Assembly: GCF_002572525.1 (NCBI RefSeq)
Contig: NZ_PDBS01000001.1
Coordinates: 682,001-746,000, forward strand
DNA length: 64,000 nt
Direction of reading: 5' to 3'
DNA from: Natrinema sp. CBA1119
Lineage (GTDB): Archaea > Halobacteriota > Halobacteria > Halobacteriales > Natrialbaceae
Shown here: one piece after another, positions 42,301 through 49,879 of the stretch
How the letters are laid out: every line of letters begins with the position of its first letter
Numbering within the stretch: position 1 is the first letter of the stretch
Translations under genes and position numbers: made by a program
Notes under the pieces: model-generated
The model's input: the letters and a program-made list of their open reading frames with translations, nothing else
Database searches by the model: none
What the model was told of the DNA's origin: nothing

Positions 42301-44154
42301 TCAGTCCCGGCCGTGCCGGGTCAGACACTTCGGAAGCCCGATCAGTTCGACCGGTTCCGAATTATCGGGCGAGTAGACGACCATCTGCCCCTTCTCCATG
42401 TAGGGAACTTTGGACTCGAGGTTGCTGGGAATGTTTACGCTCTTGATGGCCTCCTTGTCGCCGAGGTTCAACACGACGGTGGTGTTGATCTGCTTGAAGA
42501 CCGCGTCGTGGATATCCTGCGGGTCCTGCGTGATGAGAAAGAGGCCGAGACGCTCTTTCCGGCCCTGTTTGGCGGCCTCGGTGAACTTGTTGATGACCTT
42601 CCCCGCCTGCACGGAGTCGGCGTCGGTCAGGAAGTTGTGGGCCTCATCCATCCCGAGGACGAGCGGCGTCTCCTTGATCCGGTCGTGGTCCGGGTCGTTC
42701 GAGAGCTTCTGGTCGATGATGAGCGAGGAGACCGCGAGGACGATGGCCTCCGTGGCTCGAGTATCGTTGATGTGATAGGTCGGGACCACGGTGAGTCCGC
42801 CGGGACGGACGAACTCGTGGACCAGGTCGGTGATCGGCCGGGCGTCCTGATCGAAGACGTGGCCGAAGCCGAGCACGCGCCGCCGGACCGCGTCGAAGGT
42901 CGCCTCGTGGACCCGACCGGACTCGTCGAGCTCCTCGCGCAGCGCGGGGTCGTCGAGGAAGGTGGTGAACTCCTCGTACGTTCCCTCGGGGCCGTACTGC
43001 TTGCGGAACCGCGGCAGGAGCACGCTGACGAGCGCGCCGTACTGGTTATCGTTCAAGCCGCTGCCCGCGACCAGCCACGGATTGTCGTGGACCATCGCGA
43101 ACGGAATCGTGAACTCGACCTGCTGGGCGCGGTGGTGGCCCGCGGCGTACGACGCCGAACTGACCTTCGGAACGAAGGCGGTCGTGTCGTCGTGGCCGCC
43201 GTAGGCGATGTCCTCGCGCTCGAGGCGACGCGCGAACTCGTCGTCCAGATCGGGGTTGTCGTCGTGCATCTGGGCGTACTCGTCCTGCGGATCGAACTGG
43301 ACGACGGCGGGGGTGACCTCGCGGCCGTCGTCCATCGGATAGGTCCGCTCGTCGTCGAGGTACTGACGGAGAATGTTCTTCGCGCCGTGGGTCTTCCCCG
43401 AGCCGGTCCCGCCGGCGATCAGGGAGTGCCGGAAGACGAGGGGATCGCCCGCGTCGTAATCGTCTTTCAGCCGGTAATCGATGGTCGGTGGGGTGGCCGC
43501 GGTCCGCACCTTCTCGCCGCCGACAGAGAGGTGGCCCAGAAAGACGCCGTCGTCGGGCATCTTCAGCCCGGTCTTGATCTCCTCGGTGTCGTCGGCCTGC
43601 CGGATCACCGTCTGCGGTTTCGGCACGCGGTCGGTCATCCGTCGTTTGAGTTCGCCATCATCGTCGTAGAGCACTGCCACGGGCTCGAGGCTCGCGACGA
43701 ACTTGTAATCGGATTCGTCGATTTCGTCGGTACGCATCGCCCGTCGGGCGTGGATCTCCGTCGCGTCGTCGGCGTGGTACTGCTGGGAATACTCAAGGCC
43801 CGTAATGCGACAGAACAGCGTCTCACCGTCGGGATAGGGTGCGAGCAGGTAGCTTCCGATACGAATCGACGAGCGGTTGCCCCGGGTGACGTAGGCGCGT
43901 AGCGTCGTCTCCTCGCCGTCCTCGTCGACGCGCAACCCCTGGGAGACGCAGATCGCGCCGATACCGACGTCGTCGCCGCTCGGTTCGACGGTCGTCGGTT
44001 CGAACTCGTCGACCGTCTCGTCGACGGTCGAACTCGTGCTTCCGGATTCGACGGATCCCGAAGACGACGTCGACGAGCCGGCTCCGTCGGCTGCCGCGCC
44101 GTCTCCGGAGTCGACGTCGCCGTTGAAATCGCCGAAGTCTCCCAGATCGCTCAT
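42301..44154 (-). CDS. herA: HerA-like DNA-translocating ATPase
   Basis: The 617-residue protein has an acidic Ser/Asp-rich N-terminal extension (about residues 1-60), a beta-barrel HAS-like region (residues 62-200), and a RecA-type core: Walker A GGTGSGKTH at 248-256, Walker B in LVLGMDEAHNF near 520, and QVEFTIPFAMVHDN-like sensor areas. HerA forms a hexamer that partners the NurA nuclease to resect DNA ends. nurA lies upstream on the same strand at 48059-49336, separated by accessory genes. The HerA-type C-terminal LITQDPQDIHDAVF and NTTVVLNLG are typical. The name is inferred from motifs and the nurA context. Confidence 0.86.
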   Translation of the reverse strand: MSDLGDFGDFNGDVDSGDGAAADGAGSSTSSSGSVESGSTSSTVDETVDEFEPTTVEPSGDDVGIGAICVSQGLRVDEDGEETTLRAYVTRGNRSSIRIGSYLLAPYPDGETLFCRITGLEYSQQYHADDATEIHARRAMRTDEIDESDYKFVASLEPVAVLYDDDGELKRRMTDRVPKPQTVIRQADDTEEIKTGLKMPDDGVFLGHLSVGGEKVRTAATPPTIDYRLKDDYDAGDPLVFRHSLIAGGTGSGKTHGAKNILRQYLDDERTYPMDDGREVTPAVVQFDPQDEYAQMHDDNPDLDDEFARRLEREDIAYGGHDDTTAFVPKVSSASYAAGHHRAQQVEFTIPFAMVHDNPWLVAGSGLNDNQYGALVSVLLPRFRKQYGPEGTYEEFTTFLDDPALREELDESGRVHEATFDAVRRRVLGFGHVFDQDARPITDLVHEFVRPGGLTVVPTYHINDTRATEAIVLAVSSLIIDQKLSNDPDHDRIKETPLVLGMDEAHNFLTDADSVQAGKVINKFTEAAKQGRKERLGLFLITQDPQDIHDAVFKQINTTVVLNLGDKEAIKSVNIPSNLESKVPYMEKGQMVVYSPDNSEPVELIGLPKCLTRHGRD

Positions 44155-44210
44155 ATGGACTCCATCCGGCCCATCACTGAAACCCGTTTCCCTCCAGCTG
44201 GGCGGAGTGT

Positions 44211-45002
44211 TTATTTGGGGGGACCGTCACGAGCGGCTGTCAACCGGAGCACCGCGAGCGCAATGGCTAGCAGCGTGATCGCGATCGTAAAGCCGGAAAC
44301 GGGCAGATCATCCCCGCTATCGGCCGCTTCAGCGCCGCCACTCGAGTCGTTCTCACTCTCACCCCCCTCGGCCTCGAGGTTCAGCTCGTCGGGATCGGGG
44401 TGGTCGAACGTCTCGAGCGGTTCGTCGCCACCGTCGATCGAGACGGTCACGGATTCGTCGACGACGGCGATCGGCCAGTCGCCCGTGAGAGTGACGTCGG
44501 TCTCGTCGAAGGAAATCGTCGTCTCGCCGGCGGGTGCGTCGTCGGCGACTCGGACGGTCAGGGTCACGATCGTCCCCGCTCCGGTCGTCCCGCCCGCGGC
44601 CGGATCGCGGCGCTGCTCGAGGACCGCCGTCCCCCGTTCGTGAGCGATCCGTTCCGTCGTCCGGATTTCGGTCCCGTCGCCCTCGAGCCACGGTCCCCGT
44701 TCGACACCGGTGATCTCGACGTAGTCGGGATGGTACTGAGCGACCAGCGCGACTCCCGAAACGCCCTCGCCACCGTGGCCGCCCTGACTCCGGAGGATAA
44801 CGTCGATCTCGATCGTCTCGCCGGGCGCGGTCTCGACCGTCCGCTGCTCCGGCGAGAGGATCGCGACCTGATCGATCGCGGCAGCCGTTCCCGCGACCCC
44901 CGTCAGCGAGAGAACGAGCAGGACGGCGAGACCGATACTGACAGCGATGCAAGCCACGCTCGTCGGGAGATCGCGGTCACTGGCCTCGCCTTCGGGAGCC
45001 AT
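44211..45002 (-). CDS. Membrane-anchored cohesin-domain protein
   Basis: The 263-residue protein has an N-terminal signal/TM (residues 17-42, ACIAVSIGLAVLLVLSLTGV) and a cohesin-like beta sandwich at about 45-192 (VETAPGETIEIDVILRS ... ISFDETDVTLTGDWPIAVVD), a low-complexity acidic linker and a C-terminal TM after LPVSGFTIAI (residues 233-256), possibly a variant of the PGF-CTERM anchor (SGF in place of PGF). It may serve as a surface dock for dockerin-bearing proteins, such as the phosphatase at 55776; no direct evidence. It lies between the herA gene and a regulator. Confidence 0.75.
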   Translation of the reverse strand: MAPEGEASDRDLPTSVACIAVSIGLAVLLVLSLTGVAGTAAAIDQVAILSPEQRTVETAPGETIEIDVILRSQGGHGGEGVSGVALVAQYHPDYVEITGVERGPWLEGDGTEIRTTERIAHERGTAVLEQRRDPAAGGTTGAGTIVTLTVRVADDAPAGETTISFDETDVTLTGDWPIAVVDESVTVSIDGGDEPLETFDHPDPDELNLEAEGGESENDSSGGAEAADSGDDLPVSGFTIAITLLAIALAVLRLTAARDGPPK

Positions 45003-45134
45003 TTTGCATTCTTCCTACGCGGGGGAACGGGAACATTGTACCGTTCTGGCGACCGACCCCCGACCAGCGTGCAGACTGGCGGCTCGAGTCACAGCGGGAG
45101 AAGATCGAACGGTCGAGGTTCCCGAAGTCGACGG

Positions 45135-45764
45135 CTACTGAACGATCGAGATGATGTCGTCGGACCGTGTGACTAGCTTCGACTCGTGATCGTAGTCGAC
45201 GACACCGACGTCCGACAGTGCGGGGAGGTGGGAGTGGTGCAGCGCGACCGCCGCCCGATCGGGATCGCGAAACGGCCCCCCATCGTGTGCGCTGAGACGA
45301 GCCGCGAGCTGCTCGAGCGAGAGCGGGCGGCCGTCGTCCTCGAGGGCGGCCAGCAGGCGCATCCGGACGGGGTCGACGATCGTCTCGAGCAGCCCCTCGG
45401 CGCGGTCCGTCTCACATAGCTCGAGGAGGACGGAGAGGTCCGCGGGGTGAACCGGCGATTCGTCCACGAGCGCGACGCCGTCGTCGTCCCAGTCAACGAT
45501 CTCGTCGTCCGCGAGTCGCGGCAGGTGATTGTGGACGAGGGTAATGCGAACGTCGTGTCGCGCCCGTCCATTCGAGCGAGCGGGGTCCGTTCGGTCGATC
45601 AGTTCAGTCGTCAGTTCCGGCAGGGAGAGCCGCGCTCCCCGGGTTCCGAGGACCTCGAGGATCCGAAGTCGGCGGGGATGGCGAAGAATCTCGTAACACT
45701 CCGTCGGAACGTCAGAGAGTGGATCGGGCACGGTGTCGCCGCCGAGGTGTGCGTCCGAACTCAT
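45135..45764 (-). CDS. DUF7344 family two-module winged-helix regulator
   Basis: The 209-residue protein has two related winged-helix modules. The first is PTECYEILRHPRRLRILEVLG at about residues 18-90 and the second is TIVDPVRMRLLAALEDDGRP at 126-200, both ending in HLPRLADDEIVDWDDDGV-like or HLPALSDVGVVDYDHESK-like segments, as in DUF7344 regulators from Halobacteria. It may bind DNA as an internally pseudo-symmetric protein. ATG 45764 gives MSSDAHLGGDTVPDPLSDVP; a second ATG at 45791 would add nine residues. Its targets are unknown, the cohesin gene downstream being a candidate. Confidence 0.83.
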   Translation of the reverse strand: MSSDAHLGGDTVPDPLSDVPTECYEILRHPRRLRILEVLGTRGARLSLPELTTELIDRTDPARSNGRARHDVRITLVHNHLPRLADDEIVDWDDDGVALVDESPVHPADLSVLLELCETDRAEGLLETIVDPVRMRLLAALEDDGRPLSLEQLAARLSAHDGGPFRDPDRAAVALHHSHLPALSDVGVVDYDHESKLVTRSDDIISIVQ

Positions 45765-46303
45765 TACCCTACCAACCTCTGCAATGGGCATAAGATCCTT
45801 TCCAAAACAATTTGGGTCGGAAATCGACGGTTACTCGCTTAACAACTGGGTAACGCAGTGAACTGCCCGTCAACAGCAAACAAAGGAAATTTCCATTGGT
45901 TACGTAAACGGCATTTTATGAGTTATTTTATACTATAGGAATACACATACGTTCGAATACCGCTCCCGTCGTCTTGTACCGTAGAGTACGATCAGGATAC
46001 CGACCACTCGGCGTCGACCGCCATCGGAAATCCGAGCGCATAGTCGGGTGCTTCGATCATCGTGACCGGTTCCGAGGGAGTCCTGACCGAACCGAGCGAA
46101 CGACCGCGGGTCGGCTACCCCGTAGAACCCTCGCTGTCGGCTGGAGACACCGATTACAGATATAGTAGCTACTGAAAGTCATTGCACGCCTGATCGACCG
46201 ACAGCTGTACGACGGGTGTGTGCCGCCGTTCGGCCGCCGCGATGATTCTCGTCGCTCGAGTGATAGCACGGTGTTTTTGCGCCCGCGAGCCGTACACTAA
46301 CGT
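45765..46303. other. Long intergenic region, partly AT-rich, with a truncated MITE copy
   Basis: I see no gene here. The stretch 45880-45960 is markedly AT-rich and contains a perfect 10-bp palindrome GGAAATTTCC at 45885-45894. The truncated third MITE-like copy occupies 46161-46222. The right part carries the promoter region of DUF7113. The lower GC could mark an old insertion. Confidence 0.55.
46161..46222. mobile_element. MITE-like element, copy 3 (left part only)
   Basis: It begins TATAGTAGCTACTGAAAG and follows copy 1 through about 60 bases (one or two substitutions early, more near the end), then diverges at GTGTGTG and lacks the right inverted repeat. It is therefore a truncated remnant. 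No flanking duplication is evident. Confidence 0.65.
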
Positions 46304-46636
46304 ATGCTTATGATACGCGGTTGTGCCGGCGGGACGGAGCTCACCGGTACGCTGTACGAACGGGGCGAACGAGCCCCCTCGTTCCGCGGCGCACCCGACG
46401 AAGACGCCGCGTACGTCTGGGTCTGTGACGAGTTCTACGAGGTCGACAGCGGGGGGTCGACCCAGCTGGTCGACGGCCGGGAGGTGAATCTCGCCTTCGA
46501 GTCACCCATGCCCCGCGGCTTCGACACCCGCGAACGCGCCGTCGAGGGTGCCAAGGAACACGTCCGGACGCAGTTCGCCCGAATCGGAATCGACCCCGAC
46601 GACGTCACCCTCGAGGTCGAGAAAAACGACGACTAA
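46304..46636 (+). CDS. DUF7113 family protein
   Basis: The 110-residue protein begins MLMIRGCAGGTELTGTLYER and contains PDEDAAYVWVCDEFYEVDSG and GREVNLAFESPMPRGFDTRE, the conserved core of the haloarchaeal DUF7113 family. No catalytic motif is evident and its role is unknown. The ATG at 46304 is the first of two near the start (46310 is the other); the family's N-terminus suggests the longer form. It stands alone between the truncated MITE copy and a decayed regulator. Confidence 0.85.
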   Translation: MLMIRGCAGGTELTGTLYERGERAPSFRGAPDEDAAYVWVCDEFYEVDSGGSTQLVDGREVNLAFESPMPRGFDTRERAVEGAKEHVRTQFARIGIDPDDVTLEVEKNDD

Positions 46637-46758
46637 TACTCGGCCGTGGAGTCCGATTTTCGTCTCCTGGCGGCGTCCTCGAGCGATGCGTGGTGTTCCA
46701 GAGTGATACCGTCGCTTGCGTATCGAGGGCCATAGCTCTGCCACTCGCGTGCGTATAA

Positions 46759-47110
46759 ATGCCAATTAGTAGAGGCGAAAACTCGCCGCTCGACGATATC
46801 GAGTTTCTCGCGCGCTCGGATCATCGATCCGCCGCGTGCCGCCAGACATATCCTCTCGACCTACCCGGAGCACTGTTCCGAGCCGCTCGAGAGCGGGGAT
46901 CTCGCGGTTCGAGTCCACGACGACGTGCCGCCGTACGGAACCGCTCTCTTCGATCAGCGAATCGGGATCAGTGGCCACAATCCCGTCAGCGGGACGGTTC
47001 GGGCGTTGATCGATACCGACGCACCGGAAACGTTCGAATGGGCGGAATCGACGTACGAGTCCTACCGGCGCGACTCTCGGCCGCTCGTTCCCGAACCGAC
47101 CGCGGAGTGA
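46759..47110 (+). pseudogene. Decayed winged-helix/FilR1-type regulator, internal deletion and frameshift
   Basis: Frame 1 from the ATG at 46759 gives the family-typical N-terminus NSPLDDIEFLARSDHR, then junk. Another frame, open from about 46820, gives the family-typical C-terminus VHDDVPPYGTALFDQRIGIS followed by IDTDAPETFEWAESTYESYR. In intact homologues these ends are separated by a helix-turn-helix and linker of roughly 130 residues, so most of the protein has been deleted and the remaining parts are out of frame. It should be inactive. It lies in an accessory stretch between herA and nurA. Confidence 0.65.
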
Positions 47111-47216
47111 CCGCCGGTCAGCGTCCGCGCGGCGGTCACCGGTTGCGAAAAACCCATCGGATGCCTACACGACCCTCCGCATCGTAGTCTCTCTCGCCGG
47201 GAGGCGAAACGAGACT

Positions 47217-47474
47217 ATGGCAAACGATCTGCAAACGGAAGACGGGACGACAGCACTAGAAGTAGCGTGTGACACGACGGTTTCGGGCTGTGTCTTCCGC
47301 ATGCGTACCGAGGCGGACGACAGGGAACGCTTGCTCGAAATCACGCGAGAGCACGTGAAAGAACAGCACGGGAAAACGTACTCGCTCGAGGAGATCGACG
47401 ACCAACACGTGAACGAGGTCGCGGTCGAACTCGAGATGGGGGAGACGAATGAGTCTGAAACGAACAACGACTGA
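47217..47474 (+). CDS. DUF1059 family small protein
   Basis: The 85-residue protein begins MANDLQTEDGTTALEVACDT. A Cys pair separated by seven residues (ACDTTVSGCVFRM) and the region ITREHVKEQHGKTYSLEEID match DUF1059, a short alpha/beta fold of unknown function found widely in archaea and actinobacteria. Its 3' end overlaps the next gene (starting 47449) by 26 nt, indicating coupled translation. No enzymatic residues are evident. Confidence 0.82.
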   Translation: MANDLQTEDGTTALEVACDTTVSGCVFRMRTEADDRERLLEITREHVKEQHGKTYSLEEIDDQHVNEVAVELEMGETNESETNND

Positions 47475-47988
47475 GCGACACGGGACCGACTACGTGCCCG
47501 GACGAGGGCTACGGATCGGGTCCCTCATGATGGCGCTCGCGGGCGTCGCGTTCGTCGGGTACGGAGTCGTCTTCCTCGCCAGGACGTTCTTCGGCACCGG
47601 GTTCGAACTCGGCGTCGCGACGTTGAACGGAGTAACCCCGGCGGAGCTCGACGCGATCGATCCCGCGATCATGCACTACATCAACCACCTTCACGTCGCG
47701 ACCGCGGCGTTTATCATCGCCACCGGGATCGCCATCGCGGCGCTCGCGTGGTACGGCGTCCGGAGCGGGCAACTGTGGGCGTGGGCGACGGCGATCGTCG
47801 CCGCGGTGGTCGGGCTGACCCTGGCGCTCCCGATGCACTACGCCGATCTCTTCGCCCACGACTGGGTGACGCACCTCGGGCCGATCTACCTCGCGACGAT
47901 CGTGTTCGTGGCGGGGGCCGCACTCGCTTTCCGGGGAGTGCAATCCGAGTCTCGGACGGCGGAAACCGGCGGGAACACCGAGACCTAG
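47449..47988 (+). CDS. Four-helix membrane protein, function unknown
   Basis: The 179-residue protein has four membrane helices at about residues 23-47, 75-100, 108-130 and 140-165 (LMMALAGVAFVGYGVVFLAR, VATAAFIIATGIAIAALAWY, LWAWATAIVAAVVGLTLALP, HLGPIYLATIVFVAGAALAF). His-rich stretches (MHYINHLHVA, MHYADLFAHDW) near the membrane face could bind metal or heme, but no known family is recognised. It overlaps the DUF1059 gene by 26 nt on the same strand, so the pair acts as one transcription unit. It converges with nurA. Confidence 0.82.
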   Translation: MSLKRTTTERHGTDYVPGRGLRIGSLMMALAGVAFVGYGVVFLARTFFGTGFELGVATLNGVTPAELDAIDPAIMHYINHLHVATAAFIIATGIAIAALAWYGVRSGQLWAWATAIVAAVVGLTLALPMHYADLFAHDWVTHLGPIYLATIVFVAGAALAFRGVQSESRTAETGGNTET

Positions 47989-48058
47989 TGGCCCGTCCGC
48001 TTTTTCGGTACTCGATCGGTCGGGTCGAACTGAACGCCGATCGCAGAACCCGCGTCGT

Positions 48059-49336
48059 TCAGTAGGGCTGTTCGTCCCACCGATGATCGTCGTAGGTCCG
48101 ATCCTGTGCCGCGTCGAAGCGCTCCTCGAGCGTCTCGCGGAGCGACGCCTTCTCGGCGTTGCTGATCCGGGCGAGTTCGTCGGCTTTCGCGACGATCGTC
48201 GGTGGCCCGTGGGCGACGGCAACGTTCTGTAACAGTTGCATCGTCAGCCGCTCGCGTATCTCCGGATCCTTCGTGAACGCATAGGGTGCCTCGATCCGAT
48301 AGCAGAGATCGTCGCGAGGATCGTAGAGGACGAAGAAGGTGACCTCGTAGGCCTCGCGCTCGAGGCGTCGCTCGACGCCCAGCGCGTCGCCTTCGGCCGA
48401 CAGCGGCCGGTCGACGCCGCCTCGAGACCGGAACCAGTTCGTATACGTGAGTGCCGAGGTATCCCGCTCCCAGCGATCTCCCTCGATATCGTCGACGTAC
48501 TCGCCGCGCTCGAGCAGGCGAGTGAACAGCGCCGAGTCGTCGCTCCACGGGACGCTCACATCGATATCGCGTTTGGACTTCAGGGTCCGCGTGAGGACGC
48601 GCGTCGCGGGGTTCTTGACGAAGCCGACGAGCGGGACGCCGCGTTCGACGAAGTTCTCGACCAGCCGGACGTAGTTCTCGAGGACCGTTGTCGGTCGCGG
48701 ATCGTCGAGGAGGAAGTCGGCGAGGTCGGGGTGCTGGTCCGCCCAGCGCAGCAGGCCCCGCGGGTACAGCGGGCCGTCGAGGACCAGCAGGTCCGAGACC
48801 GCTTCGGCGTGATCGAGAGCGTGGGTGCTCTCGGCGAGGTACAGCGCCAGCGCGTGGACGACGCCCTCGGCAAAGCGGGGCAGCGGCGGGATCTTGACCG
48901 CGCGGCTTCGGCTATACCCCTCGTCGAACTTCCCCCACGTCTCGTCGACGGTCATCGTCTCGTCGTTGGAGTGGACCGTCATCACGGTCGTTCGCGACCG
49001 GTGGCAGTCGAGATCGCTCGGGGTTGTGCTCATCGCCGCCTGCGCGATGTCGATGACGAGTCCGTTCTTGAACGTCGTCGGGTTGATCGTCCCCGCATCG
49101 AGGCCGTGTTCGGTCGGGAACTCACGGTCGCGCAATGCGACCGCCTCGCAGTCGACCCGCCGTCGCGCCTGCTCGTCGACCGGCTCAAGGACCGTCCGTC
49201 CGTCATAAACTAGGGGGTCGAGGAACTCCGCCCAGACCGTCTCGGCGAATGCGCGGCGGTCGCGCTCGTCGGTCCCGTGATCGATCCGCCCTGCGAGCCG
49301 CGCGATGCCGTCGAAGTGGACCGGATCGAGCGTCAT
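48059..49336 (-). CDS. nurA: NurA 5'-3' nuclease (DNA double-strand break repair)
   Basis: The 425-residue protein starts MTLDPVHFDGIARLAGRIDH. Conserved NurA elements are present: acidic residues in LVIDIAQAAMST and LLVLDGPLYPR, VPLVGFVKNPATRVLTRTLK, and a final region ITEAPYAFTKD-like (RIEAPYAFTKDPEIRERLTM). NurA works with HerA to resect DNA ends for homologous recombination. It is longer than crenarchaeal NurA (about 330-350 residues) as usual in Halobacteria. The ATG at 49336 fits the family start; upstream codons to 49738 are atypical. herA is downstream on the same strand but 3.9 kb away. Confidence 0.86.
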   Translation of the reverse strand: MTLDPVHFDGIARLAGRIDHGTDERDRRAFAETVWAEFLDPLVYDGRTVLEPVDEQARRRVDCEAVALRDREFPTEHGLDAGTINPTTFKNGLVIDIAQAAMSTTPSDLDCHRSRTTVMTVHSNDETMTVDETWGKFDEGYSRSRAVKIPPLPRFAEGVVHALALYLAESTHALDHAEAVSDLLVLDGPLYPRGLLRWADQHPDLADFLLDDPRPTTVLENYVRLVENFVERGVPLVGFVKNPATRVLTRTLKSKRDIDVSVPWSDDSALFTRLLERGEYVDDIEGDRWERDTSALTYTNWFRSRGGVDRPLSAEGDALGVERRLEREAYEVTFFVLYDPRDDLCYRIEAPYAFTKDPEIRERLTMQLLQNVAVAHGPPTIVAKADELARISNAEKASLRETLEERFDAAQDRTYDDHRWDEQPY

Positions 49337-49462
49337 GACAGGTGGCTCCCACCCGACCCGCAAAAAGCCAGTGGTCGCCGCTCGAGCGAACGGGAACTCG
49401 AGACCGAGTAAATTACTATCAGAAAACGTATGTATGGGCGCATCGAGTCCGGAACTATCTCG

Positions 49463-49741
49463 ATGTCCGAGCGAGAACCGGCAGCCGTCACCCGCGACGA
49501 TCGCGCGACCAACTGGCGACAGGATAGTTCCGGCGTCACTCTCTACGAAGAAGGGAATCGCGACGCCTGGATCCGCGCCGACTTCGAAGCCGGCATCACG
49601 CCGGAACACCGGCTGTACATGATCTGTGACGAGTGCGGTGGCGTGTTCGCACAGCGAGTAAAGCCCGGAAACGGAACGACATGTGGCGACTGCGGTGCGA
49701 CGTTCGAACACGACGAGGACGCAACTCGGTCGTCGCACTAA
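49463..49741 (+). CDS. Small zinc-ribbon protein, haloarchaeal-specific
   Basis: The 92-residue protein starts MSEREPAAVTRDDRATNWRQ and contains CDECGGVFAQRVKPG then CGDCGATFEHDE, two CxxC pairs spaced by about 19 residues, a C4 zinc ribbon. The preceding YEEGNRDAWIRADFEAGI is a shared stretch in a haloarchaeal family that I recall as DUF7129-like; the number is uncertain. Function unknown. ATG 49463 is chosen over 49430 because the first is in line with a TATA-like TAAATTAC near 49410. Confidence 0.78.
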   Translation: MSEREPAAVTRDDRATNWRQDSSGVTLYEEGNRDAWIRADFEAGITPEHRLYMICDECGGVFAQRVKPGNGTTCGDCGATFEHDEDATRSSH

Positions 49742-49879
49742 CGGAACACGGCGGCCGGACTATTTTCGGTCTTCGACCGACAGCGGCGAGCGTGACGGCG
49801 ACCAGAATCGAAGTTTCAGTTAACAACAAACTTATGCCGGTCGGTACGAGACCCGAGAGCGAACGGTCAATAGTAGACG

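Noticed and set aside
46633-46824. 63-codon minus frame next to DUF7113
   Set aside because: It overlaps the start of the decayed regulator on the other strand and has no recognisable motif; could be real but is not supported.
46906-46916. GGTTCGAGTCC resembling a tRNA T-loop
   Set aside because: No acceptor stem, D-arm or anticodon arm can be built around it, and it lies in the decayed regulator's C-terminal coding stretch. No tRNA is called in the window.
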